Notes: a model not told the origin generated them from the sequence alone. 64,000 nt of DNA from Pseudomonas vanderleydeniana (GCF_014268755.2 NZ_CP077093.1:5973501-6037500), one strand, 5' to 3'. Positions 28,695-38,492 are shown, counted from the first letter of the stretch. Translations and numbers: made by a program.

Positions 28695-28710
28695 TGGCAC
28701 GCTCCATGCT
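28695..28710 (+). promoter_or_regulatory. Sigma-54 promoter of the HAD-aminotransferase operon
   Basis: TGGCACGCTCCATGCT fits TGGCACG-N4-TTGCW with one mismatch and correct GG-to-GC spacing. It ends 50 bases before the first gene, whose operon ends with a sigma-54 activator. Confidence 0.78.
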
Positions 28711-28760
28711 CAAGAGCCCGACATGCGCAAGGTGCGCTCTTATTCAACAGGTAACTGCAG

Positions 28761-29480
28761 ATGATGCACTGGCATATCGTGTGTGACTTCGACGGGACCA
28801 TTTCCCGCACCGACGCGATCGACAACATCCTGGAACGCTTCGCCGACCCGAGCTGGGAAGCGATCGAGCAGGAGTGGCTGGACGGTCACATCGGTTCGCG
28901 TGAATGCCTCAGCCGCCAACTGGCCCTGGTCAAGGCAACACCGGCCGAATTGCTGGCCTACTTCGACACCATCGATATCGACCCGGCCTTCCCCGACTTC
29001 GTCGACCATGTGATGAGCCTGGGCGCGACCATCGAAGTGGTCAGCGACGGCATCGAGCAAGGCATCGCACGGATTCTGTCACGCAACTACGTGACCCTGC
29101 TACCGATCCTCGCCAACCGCCTGCGCCAGGTCGACCAGAACAGCTGGCGCATCGACTTCCCGTATGCCAGCGACGCCTGCCGCGCCGCCTCCGGCAACTG
29201 CAAGTGCAAGTCCACGCCCAAGGGCAAGCGCGTGCTGGTGATCGGTGACGGCCAATCGGACATGTGCGTGGCCGGCACCGCCGACTTCGTGTTCGCCAAG
29301 GGCCGCCTGGCCGAGCACTGCGAGCGCAACGGCATCCCGTATGCACGTTTCGACTCGTTCTCCGAACTTCCGGCATTGCTGGCCCTGCTGCCAAGCAGCG
29401 AAGCCGCCAACGCCACCACTTTCGCGCTCGACAGCGCCGAAAACTCTTCACAAACTCAGGAACTCTTCCACCATGTCTGA
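28761..29480 (+). CDS. HAD-superfamily phosphatase (MtnX/PSP-like)
   Basis: 239 aa. Motif I CDFDGTISRTDAIDN is at the N-terminus, motif II VVSDG in the middle, and the late motif GDGQSDMCVAGTADFVFAKG supplies the acidic Mg ligands. It resembles MtnX and phosphoserine-phosphatase-like enzymes, but no methionine-salvage genes are near. It likely removes phosphate from a small intermediate later transaminated by the next enzyme (inference). The stop overlaps the aminotransferase start by eight bases. ATGATG start; either ATG is possible. Confidence 0.87.
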   Translation: MMHWHIVCDFDGTISRTDAIDNILERFADPSWEAIEQEWLDGHIGSRECLSRQLALVKATPAELLAYFDTIDIDPAFPDFVDHVMSLGATIEVVSDGIEQGIARILSRNYVTLLPILANRLRQVDQNSWRIDFPYASDACRAASGNCKCKSTPKGKRVLVIGDGQSDMCVAGTADFVFAKGRLAEHCERNGIPYARFDSFSELPALLALLPSSEAANATTFALDSAENSSQTQELFHHV

Positions 29481-30867
29481 GATTCGCATCGCTACCGCCG
29501 AAGACCAGGTGCTTCTGGATAAAGAAGCCAAGTACTGCTCCTACGGCGATACCGTCCACTACATCGAGCCACCACGCATTTTCAGCCGCTGCGAAGGCTC
29601 CTACGTCTGGGACACCGAAGACCAGGCCTACCTCGACCTGCAGATGTGGTACTCGGCCGTGAACTTCGGCTACGCCAACCCACGCCTGAACAACGCCCTG
29701 AAGCAGCAGATCGATACCCTGCCGCAGATCGCCAGCCAGTACCTGCACAAGGGCAAGATCGAGCTGTCGGAAATGATCGCGGTCGACGCCAAGAAGAAAT
29801 TCGGCCTCGACGGTCGCGTGCACTTCAACGTCGGCGGTTCGCAGTCGGTCGAAGACTCCCTGAAAGTCGTGCGTAACGCCAGCAATGGCAAGAGCCTGAT
29901 GTTCGCCTTCGAAGGCGGCTACCACGGCCGTACCCTGGGCGCGTCCTCGATCACCTCGAGCTACCGCTACCGTCGTCGCTACGGCCACTTCGGCGAGCGC
30001 GCGCAGTTCATTCCGTTCCCGTACCACTTCCGTGGCCCGAAAGGCATGACCAAGGAAGAATACGGCAGCGAGTGCGTCAAGCAGTTCGCCCGCCTGTTCG
30101 AAACCGAATACAACGGTGTGTGGGACCCTAAAGTCGGCGCCAGCGAATACGCCGCGTTCTACGCCGAGCCGATCCAGGGCACCGGTGGCTACGTGATCCC
30201 GCCGATGAACTTCTACCGCGAGCTGAAGCAGGTCCTCGACCAGCACGGCATCCTGCTGGTGGTCGACGAAATCCAGATGGGCTTCTACCGTACCGGCAAG
30301 CTGTGGTCGATCGAGCACTTCGACGTGCAGCCGGACGTGATCGTCTTCGGCAAGGCGCTGACCAACGGCCTGAACCCACTGGGCGGTATCTGGGCTCGTG
30401 AAGAGCTGATCAACCCGACCGTGTTCCCGCCAGGATCGACCCACTCCACCTTCGCCTCCAACCCACTGGGTACGGCGGTAGGCCTGGAAATGTTCAAGAT
30501 GACCAGCGAAATCGACTACGGTGCGATGGTCATGGCCAAGGGCAAGTACTTCCTCGAAGGCCTGCAGGACCTGCAGAAGCGCTTCCCGATCATCGGCGAC
30601 GTCGACGGCCTGGGCCTGGCCCTGCGCTGCGAAATCTGCGGTCCGGACGGTTTCACCCCGGACAAGGCCACCCTGGACTTCATGGTCGAGGAAGGCATGA
30701 AGGGCGACATGATCGTCGACGGCCGCAAGCTGGGCCTGGTGCTGGACGTGGGCGGTTACTACAAGAACGTGATCACCCTGGCGCCTTCGCTGGAAATCAC
30801 CTACGAAGAAATCGACCTGGGTCTCAAGCTGCTCGAGCAGCTGCTGAACCGGGCCATGAAGCGGTGA
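29473..30867 (+). CDS. Class III PLP aminotransferase
   Basis: 464 aa cytosolic fold-type I aminotransferase. VVDEIQMGFYRTGKL holds the Asp that binds the pyridine nitrogen, and FGKALTNGLNPLGG has the Schiff-base Lys. FEGGYHGRTLGA is the usual substrate-side motif. Class III members use omega-amino or beta-amino donors; the exact substrate is not evident. It is the second gene of the six-gene operon, and overlaps both neighbours. Confidence 0.88.
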   Translation: MSEIRIATAEDQVLLDKEAKYCSYGDTVHYIEPPRIFSRCEGSYVWDTEDQAYLDLQMWYSAVNFGYANPRLNNALKQQIDTLPQIASQYLHKGKIELSEMIAVDAKKKFGLDGRVHFNVGGSQSVEDSLKVVRNASNGKSLMFAFEGGYHGRTLGASSITSSYRYRRRYGHFGERAQFIPFPYHFRGPKGMTKEEYGSECVKQFARLFETEYNGVWDPKVGASEYAAFYAEPIQGTGGYVIPPMNFYRELKQVLDQHGILLVVDEIQMGFYRTGKLWSIEHFDVQPDVIVFGKALTNGLNPLGGIWAREELINPTVFPPGSTHSTFASNPLGTAVGLEMFKMTSEIDYGAMVMAKGKYFLEGLQDLQKRFPIIGDVDGLGLALRCEICGPDGFTPDKATLDFMVEEGMKGDMIVDGRKLGLVLDVGGYYKNVITLAPSLEITYEEIDLGLKLLEQLLNRAMKR

Positions 30868-31730
30868 ACATGGCAACGATCGATCTGGGCGAAGGCGATG
30901 CCGGCTTCGTCCTCGGCGACGGTCCGGTCGGGGTCTTGCTGATCCACGGCCTGACCGGCACGCCGACGGAGCTGCGCAAGGTTGCCCAGGGTCTGGCCAA
31001 GGACGGTACGTGCACCGTGTACGTACCGACCTTGCCCGGTCATTGCGGTGGCAATGCCGACCTGCAGGCGACCGGCTGGCAGGACTGGTACGAAGGCGTA
31101 CGCAAGACCTTCGTCGGCGTGAAGCAGCATCACGAGCAGGTGTTCGTCGGCGGCCTGTCCATGGGCGCGGTCATGTCCATGTACGTGGCCTCCGAGTTCC
31201 CCGGCCAGGTCGCCGGGTTGTTGATGTACTCGACGACCCTGCGCTATGACGGCTGGAGCATCAACAAGCTGGCGTTCCTGACGCCGCTGCTGATGAAGAT
31301 TCCGTTCGGCGTGCATATCTGTCGGTTCGAAGAGAAGCCGCCGTACGGCATCAAGAACGAGCGCCTGCGAGCGATCGTCGAGCGCCAGATGAAGGCCGGC
31401 CAGAGCAGCGATGCCGGGCTTCTGACCATGGAAGGCATCACGGTGCGCGAGCTGCACCGGATGAATGCCGTGGTCATGCGCCGCATGCCGTCGATCAAGA
31501 CCCCGGCGCTGGTGATCCACTCCGTCGAGGACGACATCACCAGCCCGTGGAACGCCAACTATGTCGAGAAGCACCTGGGTGGCCCGGTCACCAAGGTGAT
31601 GCTCGACAACTGCTACCACATGATCACCGTCGACCTGCAGTACCGCGAAGTGATCGAGTTGAGTGCCGATTTCATCGAGCGCCTGAGTGGCGTCGCGAGC
31701 GTACGCGAAGACTACCGGCAACTGGCCTAA
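30864..31730 (+). CDS. Alpha/beta hydrolase (carboxylesterase-like)
   Basis: 288 aa. GLSMG gives the nucleophile elbow, with HGLTGTPTELR the oxyanion region, ALVIHSVEDDITSP the acid and NCYHMITVD the catalytic His. It resembles Est30-type carboxylesterases. GTG start overlapping the aminotransferase stop; ATG two codons later is the alternative. No signal peptide. Confidence 0.85.
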   Translation: MNMATIDLGEGDAGFVLGDGPVGVLLIHGLTGTPTELRKVAQGLAKDGTCTVYVPTLPGHCGGNADLQATGWQDWYEGVRKTFVGVKQHHEQVFVGGLSMGAVMSMYVASEFPGQVAGLLMYSTTLRYDGWSINKLAFLTPLLMKIPFGVHICRFEEKPPYGIKNERLRAIVERQMKAGQSSDAGLLTMEGITVRELHRMNAVVMRRMPSIKTPALVIHSVEDDITSPWNANYVEKHLGGPVTKVMLDNCYHMITVDLQYREVIELSADFIERLSGVASVREDYRQLA

Positions 31731-31741
31731 GGACAGACCAC

Positions 31742-32866
31742 GTGATTACCGCCCAAGCCTTCTCCAGCATCGAGGCGATTGACAGCGCAGCCTGGAACGA
31801 CTGTTTCCCGGGTGCGCTGGAAAATTGGGAGTATTACCTGGCCGTGGAAAAGGCCGGCATCGACGACTTCGAATGGCGCTACCTGGCGCTGTTCGAAGAC
31901 GACCGCCTGCTGGCCGTTGCGCCTGCCTTCATCACCCGCTACAAGCTCGACACCACGGTGCAGGGCGTGGCCAAGCGCGTGACCGGCTGGGTCAACCGGG
32001 TGATTCCGGGCCTGCTGGAACTGGGCCTCTACGCCATCGGCTCGCCGGTAGCGGAGCAGTGCCATGCCGGGATCGCCAGCCATGTGCCCGCGCAGCGCCG
32101 CCAGGCCCTGCTCGAGCGCCTGCTGCTGCTGGCCCGGGAAGACGCTGCCAGCCTGAAAATCAGCCTCACGGCGGTCAAGGACGCCCCCAGTGCCGACAAC
32201 GACTGGAACACCGGCTGCAAGGCGGCCGGCTTCCAGCAGTTGCCGAGCCTGCCGGGCTCGACGCTGCCGGTTCCATTCGGCTCGATCGACGCCTACCTCG
32301 GCTCCCTGGGCAAATCCACCCGCAAGGACCTGCGGCGCAAGCTGCGCGCGCCCGGCCCGCGGATCGAGTGGCGACGCAACATCGACGATGTACTGCCACA
32401 GGTCATGCGCCTGTACGAGTCGACCCTGGCTCGCAGCGAAACCCAGTTCGAACGCCTGCCGGCCGATTATTTCACCGGCGTGCTGCAGCACCTGGAGGAA
32501 CGCGCCGCCTGCGTCCTCTACTGGATCGACGAGCGGCTGGTCGCGTTCAACCTGATTCTGCTGGACAAGGAACGGCTGATCGATAAATTTTTCGGTCACG
32601 ACCTGAACGAAACCCGTCAACACAACCTCTATTTCCGCAGCTGGCTGGCCAATGTCGAGTACTGTATCGAGCAGGGGATCGCCCTGTACGAGTGCGGGCA
32701 GGCCGGCTATGCGAGCAAGATCCGCCTGGGCTGCACCTTCCAGGGCAACAACCTGTTCTTTCACCATCGAAACTGGCTGGTCAACAACGTCCTGAAACTG
32801 GTCAAGTTGGTTGTCCGCCCGGATCGATTCGACCCCGCCATGGCTGCTGCGATAAACGAAACCTGA
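31742..32866 (+). CDS. BioF2/FemAB-like acyltransferase (GNAT fold)
   Basis: 374 aa beginning GTG (ITAQAFSSIEAIDSAAWN). The C-terminal half, with GKSTRKDLRRKLR and DKFFGHD ... YECGQAGYASKIRLGC, is typical of Acetyltransf_6 (PF13480) members that join acyl or aminoacyl groups to amines. The donor is unknown. Its 11-base gap from the hydrolase and overlap with the sensor gene place it in the same transcript. Confidence 0.75.
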   Translation: MITAQAFSSIEAIDSAAWNDCFPGALENWEYYLAVEKAGIDDFEWRYLALFEDDRLLAVAPAFITRYKLDTTVQGVAKRVTGWVNRVIPGLLELGLYAIGSPVAEQCHAGIASHVPAQRRQALLERLLLLAREDAASLKISLTAVKDAPSADNDWNTGCKAAGFQQLPSLPGSTLPVPFGSIDAYLGSLGKSTRKDLRRKLRAPGPRIEWRRNIDDVLPQVMRLYESTLARSETQFERLPADYFTGVLQHLEERAACVLYWIDERLVAFNLILLDKERLIDKFFGHDLNETRQHNLYFRSWLANVEYCIEQGIALYECGQAGYASKIRLGCTFQGNNLFFHHRNWLVNNVLKLVKLVVRPDRFDPAMAAAINET

Positions 32867-34659
32867 TGAACTCCATTCCAGAACGCCGCCGAAAACGCCG
32901 CCCCTTCTCGATCTCGCGCTGGAGCGTGCAGCGTAAACTCTTGCTGGCGTTCTGGCTGGTCAGCGTCGTGCCGACCATGATCGCCGCCGAGCTGGCGGCG
33001 ACCACCCTGTCGCAGATCTTCGACAGCAACGTGCGCATCTGGCTTCAGGAATCGACCAAGATCGTCAAGGACGAAATCAGCGAAATCCAGCGCGACAACG
33101 CGCGGGTCGCGCAGCTGTTCCTGCTCTACACCCGTCCGCCGACCTCGCGCCAGGCGGCCAAGCACGACAAGCTCACCGCCGACATCGCCGACGCCATGGG
33201 CATCGACGTGGTCGCACTGGTCCGCACCCAGGACCACAAGGTGGTGTTCAGCACCGCCTCCGAAGACATCGTCGAGCAGATCAACACCGCGCCCAATGCC
33301 GTCCTGCAGACCATCAAGGTCGCGGGCGTACCGACCGGCGTGGTGGTCTCGACGTTCCAGACCACCCAGGAGGGTGTCGACTACCAACTGCTGATCGGGA
33401 CCTACCTGGACAGCAGCTTCCTCAACAGCGTGGCCGACGTGCACTCCCTCGACCTGCGCCTGTACCTGGCGAACTCCAAGGGTTTTGCCGAAATCTTCTC
33501 GACCCAGCGCTTCGAGGATCACCCGCTGCAGATCCCGACGAAAATCGAGAAGACCCTGCGTGACACCCGCCTGCCCAGCGAGTTGTTCACCAGCCGCTAC
33601 AGTGGGCTGTACTGGCCGATCTTCAACGACACCGGCGAACTGCAGGGCGTGATTTTCAGCGGCCTGCTGCGCCACAGCAGCCTGGTCGGGCTGGTCAACC
33701 AGAGCAACCTGTTCATCCTGATCTTCCTGGTTGGCTCGGCCCTTTCGCTCAGCGTCGGCTGGCTGGTCTCGCAACGCCTGACCCTGCCGCTGCGCGGATT
33801 GGCCGAGGGCGTCGGGGCGGTCATCTCGGGCCACTACAACAAACGCATTCCGGTGATCGGCAGCGACGAACTGGCCGAGCTCAGCCACACCTTCAACCAC
33901 ATGACCGAACGCCTGGGCGAGTTGCATCACCTGGAGGCCCAGTTGCGTCGGCGCGACCGCCTGCACGCACTGGGTGAAGTCGCCATGGGCCTGGCCCACG
34001 AAATCCGCAACCCGCTGGGCATCATCAAGACCGCAACCCAGTTGCTGCACCGCCGGGCCAACCTGCCGGACAACGACAAGCGCCATCTGGAATACGTGAT
34101 CAGCGAAGTGTCGCGGATCAACGACCTGATCACCGAGTTCCTCGACTTCGCCAAGCCCAGCGCACCCATTCGGGCGATCCAGCCAGCCCGTGCACTGGCC
34201 GAGGAGATTCTCGGCTTCTGCGCACCGGAGCTGGCCACCCACAACATCGACGCGCGAATCGACGACCAGGCGCCCGGGGCCACCCTGTACGCCGATGCCG
34301 GCCAGCTGAAACAGGCCTGCCTGAACCTGATCCTCAACGCCATCGACGCCATGCCCAATGGCGGCCGGCTGACCCTGGGCATCGCCAAGGACCACGAGGA
34401 CACCGTCATCAGCGTCACCGACACCGGCCAGGGAATCGAGCCGGACATGATCGAACGGATCTTCACGCCATTCGTCACCACCAAGGCCTCGGGCACCGGC
34501 CTGGGCCTGGCCAAGGTTTTCTCGATCATGGAAAACCATGACGGGCGGATCGAGTGCAGCAGCGAGAAAGATGCAGGCGCGAGCTTCAAGTTGTACATTC
34601 CGGCCCATGGCGAAAACCTGGACGCCGGGGATGACGAGGAAGAAGACGATGACGCATAA
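32866..34659 (+). CDS. Sensor histidine kinase (MifS-like) of the sigma-54 operon
   Basis: 597 aa. TM helix near residues 25-45 (LLLAFWLVSVVPTMIAAELA), a periplasmic sensor region to about 280, a second TM helix (LFILIFLVGSALSLSVGWLV), HAMP, HisKA with GLAHEIRNPLGIIKTATQLL, and HATPase (DTGQGIEPD, GTGLGLAKVF). The tail is very acidic (DDEEEDDDA). It overlaps the acyltransferase stop. It looks like P. aeruginosa MifS from memory, which I cannot confirm. Signal unknown; a product or precursor of the upstream enzymes is a natural guess. Confidence 0.88.
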   Translation: MNSIPERRRKRRPFSISRWSVQRKLLLAFWLVSVVPTMIAAELAATTLSQIFDSNVRIWLQESTKIVKDEISEIQRDNARVAQLFLLYTRPPTSRQAAKHDKLTADIADAMGIDVVALVRTQDHKVVFSTASEDIVEQINTAPNAVLQTIKVAGVPTGVVVSTFQTTQEGVDYQLLIGTYLDSSFLNSVADVHSLDLRLYLANSKGFAEIFSTQRFEDHPLQIPTKIEKTLRDTRLPSELFTSRYSGLYWPIFNDTGELQGVIFSGLLRHSSLVGLVNQSNLFILIFLVGSALSLSVGWLVSQRLTLPLRGLAEGVGAVISGHYNKRIPVIGSDELAELSHTFNHMTERLGELHHLEAQLRRRDRLHALGEVAMGLAHEIRNPLGIIKTATQLLHRRANLPDNDKRHLEYVISEVSRINDLITEFLDFAKPSAPIRAIQPARALAEEILGFCAPELATHNIDARIDDQAPGATLYADAGQLKQACLNLILNAIDAMPNGGRLTLGIAKDHEDTVISVTDTGQGIEPDMIERIFTPFVTTKASGTGLGLAKVFSIMENHDGRIECSSEKDAGASFKLYIPAHGENLDAGDDEEEDDDA

Positions 34660-36049
34660 GGTCCTGGTGGTCGATGACGAACCCAAGCTGTGCGACCTGC
34701 TCAGTTCGGCCCTGAGCCAGAACGATATCCAGGTGTTCACCGCCGGCAACGGCCTGCAGGCCCTGGTGGTGCTGGACCAGGAGGAAATCGACCTGGTCAT
34801 CAGCGACTGGCGCATGCCCGGCATGGACGGCCCGCAACTGCTGGCCGAGATCAAGTCGCGTTTCCCGCAGTTGCCGGTGATCGTGATGACTGCGTACAGC
34901 ACGGTGAAAAACGCCGTGCAGTCGATGCGCAATGGCGCCTTCGACTACATCGCCAAACCTTTCGACATCGACGAGCTGGACATCACCGTCAGCAAGGCCC
35001 TGCAATTTCGCGACATCCTGCGCGACAACGCGCGCATGCGCGCCGAGCTCGACGAGCACCAGCAGATCGACAGCCTGGTCGGCGACAGCCCGACCTTTCG
35101 CCGGGTGCTGCAGGCCGTCGACTCGGTGCGTGACAGCAATGCCACCATCCTGCTGACCGGCGAGAGCGGCACCGGCAAGGAAATGGTCGCGCGGGCGATC
35201 CACAAGCACGGCAACCGCGCCGACAAGCCCTTCGTCGCGGTCAACTGCGCAGCGATCCCCGAGGGCCTGCTGGAAAGCGAGATGTTTGGCCACCGCAAGG
35301 GCGCCTTCACCGGCGCCGTGTCGGATCGGGTCGGGCGCTTCATGCAGGCGGACAAGGGCACCTTGTTCCTCGATGAAGTGGGCGACATGCCGCTGGCCCT
35401 GCAGGCGAAGATCCTGCGCGCCTTGCAGGAACGCGTGATCGAGCCGGTGGGCGACCCGCGCGAACGCAAGGTCGACGTGCGGGTGATTGCCGCGACCAAC
35501 AAGAATCTGCTCGAAGCGGTGGCGAACAAGGAGTTTCGCGAAGACTTGTACTACCGCCTGAACGTCTTCCCGATCCCCCTGCCCGCCCTGCGCGAGCGGG
35601 TCGAGGACATCGCCCCGCTGGCCCGGCATTTCGCCCACGCCCTGGGCGCCAGCGCCGGCAAGCGCATCACCGGTTTCAGCCCGCAGGCGCTGCAGGCGAT
35701 GGCCAACTACAGCTGGCCGGGCAACATCCGTGAACTGCAGAACTGCGTCGAACGGGCGACCATCGTCGCCGCGAACCCGGAGATCGAGGAAAGCGACCTG
35801 CCGGCCTACCTGTTCACCCCGCCGTCGGCGGAGCCGGGCGATCCGGCCGTGGCGCTGAACGCCGGCCCGGCGATTCCCAAGGACCTCGACGCGGCACTGG
35901 CGGAAGTGGAAAAGGGCTACATCCTGGCGGCCTTGCACGAGGCCAACGGGGTCCAGGCCGCCGCGGCGCAGATGATCGGCATTTCCGAGCGCAGCTTCTG
36001 GTATCGCCTGAAGAAACTGGCGATCCAGGTGGAAAAAATCATCCGCTGA
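34649..36049 (+). CDS. Sigma-54-dependent response regulator (MifR-like)
   Basis: 466 aa NtrC-class regulator. REC domain (VLVVDDEPKLCD; Asp in VISDWRMPGMDG), AAA+ domain with GESGTGKEM, an intact GAFTGA loop (GHRKGAFTGAVSDR) and [11 protein letters not shown], then Fis-type HTH (QAAAAQMIGISERSFWYRLKK). Overlaps the sensor gene by 11 bases. It probably activates the promoter at 28695-28710 and so its own operon. The overall layout resembles MifR of P. aeruginosa, from memory. Confidence 0.9.
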   Translation: MTHKVLVVDDEPKLCDLLSSALSQNDIQVFTAGNGLQALVVLDQEEIDLVISDWRMPGMDGPQLLAEIKSRFPQLPVIVMTAYSTVKNAVQSMRNGAFDYIAKPFDIDELDITVSKALQFRDILRDNARMRAELDEHQQIDSLVGDSPTFRRVLQAVDSVRDSNATILLTGESGTGKEMVARAIHKHGNRADKPFVAVNCAAIPEGLLESEMFGHRKGAFTGAVSDRVGRFMQADKGTLFLDEVGDMPLALQAKILRALQERVIEPVGDPRERKVDVRVIAATNKNLLEAVANKEFREDLYYRLNVFPIPLPALRERVEDIAPLARHFAHALGASAGKRITGFSPQALQAMANYSWPGNIRELQNCVERATIVAANPEIEESDLPAYLFTPPSAEPGDPAVALNAGPAIPKDLDAALAEVEKGYILAALHEANGVQAAAAQMIGISERSFWYRLKKLAIQVEKIIR

Positions 36050-36159
36050 GAGCCTCTGGCATCTTATGCACACTGATCTTGTAGGAGCCGGCTCCATGGG
36101 GGCCTTTCTGAGGCGCAGTCCATGGATGGGTGTCCAACTTCTTGTGGGCAATCCATATT

Positions 36160-36247
36160 GTGGGAGCCGGATTTATCCGCGAAGAACGATAACGCTGTAA
36201 TCCTGGATCACCGCGCTGCCTGGTTCGCGGATAAATCCGGCTCCCAC
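36160..36247. repeat. Intergenic inverted repeat, family A
   Basis: Arms of 24 bases at 36160-36183 and 36224-36247 with the core TTATCCGCGAA, separated by a 40-base spacer. Same core as at 4.3 kb. It lies between the operon end and a convergent hydrolase gene. A further GTAGGAGCCGGCTCCATGG palindrome is at about 36080. Confidence 0.82.
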
Positions 36248-36291
36248 TGGAATTGGCTCCCACAGAGATAGCACCAGCCAGCACAGGCGCG

Positions 36292-37299
36292 TCAGAGCTG
36301 CGCCACGTGGCTGACATCCTGCTGGTGCGCCCGCAGGTACGGCAGCACCGCGGCCAGCAGCGGCGCCTTGAACGCTTCCTGGAAGCGGTGGGCCAGCCCC
36401 GGGATCAACACCAGCTGGCTGCCCTGGATATGCGCGGCCAGGTGCACACCGTGCATCACCGGCAACAGCGGATCGGCGGTGCCATGCACCACCAGGGTCG
36501 GGACCCGCAACTGGTTGAGCAACGGTACCCGACTCGGCTCGGCCAGGATCGCCATGATCTGGCGCTTCACCCCTTCCGGATTGAACGCCCGGTCATAGGC
36601 CGTCGCCGCCTGTTGCAGCAGCTTGTGCCGATCATCCTTCACCTCGGGGCTGCCCAGCGCCGCCAGCAGGTCGGCCTGCTGCTCGATGGCGACCTGGCGA
36701 TTCGGCGCACTGCGCCGCGACAGCAGTTGCACCAGCGCCGCATTCGGCGCCGGCAAGCCCTCGGCACCGGAGCTGGTCATCACCAGCGTCAGGCTCTCGA
36801 CCCGCTGCGGCGCCATGGCGGCCACGCGCTGGGCGATCATCCCGCCCATGCTGGCCCCCAGCACATGAAACTGCTCGACCTGCAGCGCATCCATCAACCC
36901 CAGCGCATCGCCGGCCATGTCGGTCAGGCTGTAGGGCGCGGCTACCGGCAGGCCGAGCTTGTAGCGCAGCACCTCGAACGTCAGGTTGGCGCTGGCCGGC
37001 GCCTGGCGCCAGGTCGACAGGCCCACATCGCGGTTGTCATAACGGATCACCCGGAAACCCTGTTGGCACAAGGCGACCACCACTTCGTCCGGCCAGTGGA
37101 TCAACTGCCCTCCCAAGCCCATGATCAGCAGCAGCGCCGGATCCGAGGAACGGCCAATACTCTGGTAGGCCAGGCTGACCTGGTCCAGATCGACATGCTC
37201 GGTGGGAACATTGACATCGCAACGGCCGGCCGCAAACGCCGGAAAGCCGACCAGCAGGGCGGCCAGCAGGACGGCCGCTGAAAAGAAACGTACATGCAT
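36292..37299 (-). CDS. Secreted alpha/beta hydrolase
   Basis: 335 aa. The signal peptide ([20 protein letters not shown]) is followed by a hydrolase fold: [34 protein letters not shown] with the nucleophile Ser, and [11 protein letters not shown] and PGLAHRF for the Asp and His. Likely a periplasmic or secreted esterase or lipase with no visible partner. Divergent from metR. Confidence 0.85.
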   Translation of the reverse strand: MHVRFFSAAVLLAALLVGFPAFAAGRCDVNVPTEHVDLDQVSLAYQSIGRSSDPALLLIMGLGGQLIHWPDEVVVALCQQGFRVIRYDNRDVGLSTWRQAPASANLTFEVLRYKLGLPVAAPYSLTDMAGDALGLMDALQVEQFHVLGASMGGMIAQRVAAMAPQRVESLTLVMTSSGAEGLPAPNAALVQLLSRRSAPNRQVAIEQQADLLAALGSPEVKDDRHKLLQQAATAYDRAFNPEGVKRQIMAILAEPSRVPLLNQLRVPTLVVHGTADPLLPVMHGVHLAAHIQGSQLVLIPGLAHRFQEAFKAPLLAAVLPYLRAHQQDVSHVAQL

Positions 37300-37537
37300 G
37301 AAAAAATACCGAAACGCAGAACCCCAGTGGAGCGCGAGTCTGATGATATTTGTTCAAGCGCGCTGCCACAGTTCAGTGACAGTTTGATGAAGATTGCTCC
37401 AGCGGCTTCGTTCCAGTGACGAGGAAACGCCCCGACCGCCCGCCGCCCATCCGGGCCTGAAGGTCGACAGTTGCCCCATCATGAGACAAACTCACTCAAC
37501 TCGCTGCTTTTACCCCTATTTCCTCATGGAGCCCCTG

Positions 37538-38455
37538 GTGCTGGAAATCCGTCACTTGAAAACCCTGCATGCCCTGCGTGAGGCCGACAGCCTGGTGGAG
37601 GCCGCCGAGCGCCTGCACCTGACCCAGTCGGCCCTCTCTCACCAGTTCAAGGAACTGGAGGAGCGCCTGGGCATGGCATTGTTCGTGCGCAAGACCAAGC
37701 CGGTGCGGTTCACCAGTGCCGGCCTGCGCCTGCTGCAACTGGCGGATGCCACCCTGCCGCTGCTGCGCGCGGCGGAACGGGACATTTCCCGGCTGGCCGG
37801 CGGCACCGCCGGCCGCCTGCACATGGCGATCGAGTGCCACAGTTGCTTCCAGTGGCTGATGCCGACCATCGACCAGTTCCGCGATGCCTGGCCGGAAGTC
37901 GAACTGGACCTGGCCTCCGGCTTCGCCTTCGCCCCGCTGCCGGCGCTGGCCCGTGGCGACCTGGACCTGGTGGTGACCTCCGATCCGCTGGACCTGCCAG
38001 GCCTCACCTACGTGCCACTGTTCACCTACGAGGCCATGCTCGCGGTTGCCAACCAGCACCCCCTGGCGAGCAAGCCCTACATCGTCCCCGAAGACCTGGC
38101 CCGGGAAACCCTGATCACCTACCCGGTGGAACGCGATCGGCTGGATATCTTCACCCGTTTCCTGGAGCCGGCCGATGTCGAGCCGGCGCAAGTGCGCACC
38201 TCGGAACTGTCGGTGATGATGATGCAGTTGGTGGCCAGCGGCCGCGGTGTCTGCGGCATGCCCCACTGGGCGCTGCACGAATACAGCTCGCGGGGTTATG
38301 TAAGGGCCAAGCGCCTGGGTGAAAAAGGCCTGTTCGCCACGCTATACGCGGCGATTCGTACAGACATGCTGGAAGTGCCCTACATGCGCGACTTCCTGCT
38401 GACAGCCAAGGACACCTCGTTCTCGACCCTCGACGGCGTCAGCGCGGTCCGCTGA
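37538..38455 (+). CDS. metR: Transcriptional regulator MetR
   Basis: 305 aa LysR-family activator of methionine synthesis genes that uses homocysteine as co-regulator. The N-terminal HTH has LVEAAERLHLTQSALSHQFKELE, and the MAIECHSCFQWLMP effector domain is characteristic of MetR. GTG at 37538 is chosen because GGAG lies 6 bases upstream; ATG at 37526 would give four more residues. No metE or metH is in the window. Confidence 0.9.
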   Translation: MLEIRHLKTLHALREADSLVEAAERLHLTQSALSHQFKELEERLGMALFVRKTKPVRFTSAGLRLLQLADATLPLLRAAERDISRLAGGTAGRLHMAIECHSCFQWLMPTIDQFRDAWPEVELDLASGFAFAPLPALARGDLDLVVTSDPLDLPGLTYVPLFTYEAMLAVANQHPLASKPYIVPEDLARETLITYPVERDRLDIFTRFLEPADVEPAQVRTSELSVMMMQLVASGRGVCGMPHWALHEYSSRGYVRAKRLGEKGLFATLYAAIRTDMLEVPYMRDFLLTAKDTSFSTLDGVSAVR

Positions 38456-38492
38456 AACGACAACGGGGCGAGCCTGCGCTCACCCCGTCGTG
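38456..38492. terminator. Hairpin between metR and the LysE gene
   Basis: ACGACAACGGGGCGAGC pairs with GCTCACCCCGTCGT. No strong T-run, so termination is likely but not certain. It serves two convergent genes. Confidence 0.55.

Noticed and set aside
36253..37281. 342-codon plus-strand frame opposite the secreted hydrolase
   Set aside because: Gln/His-rich shadow with no domain; the minus-strand gene has signal peptide and catalytic motifs.
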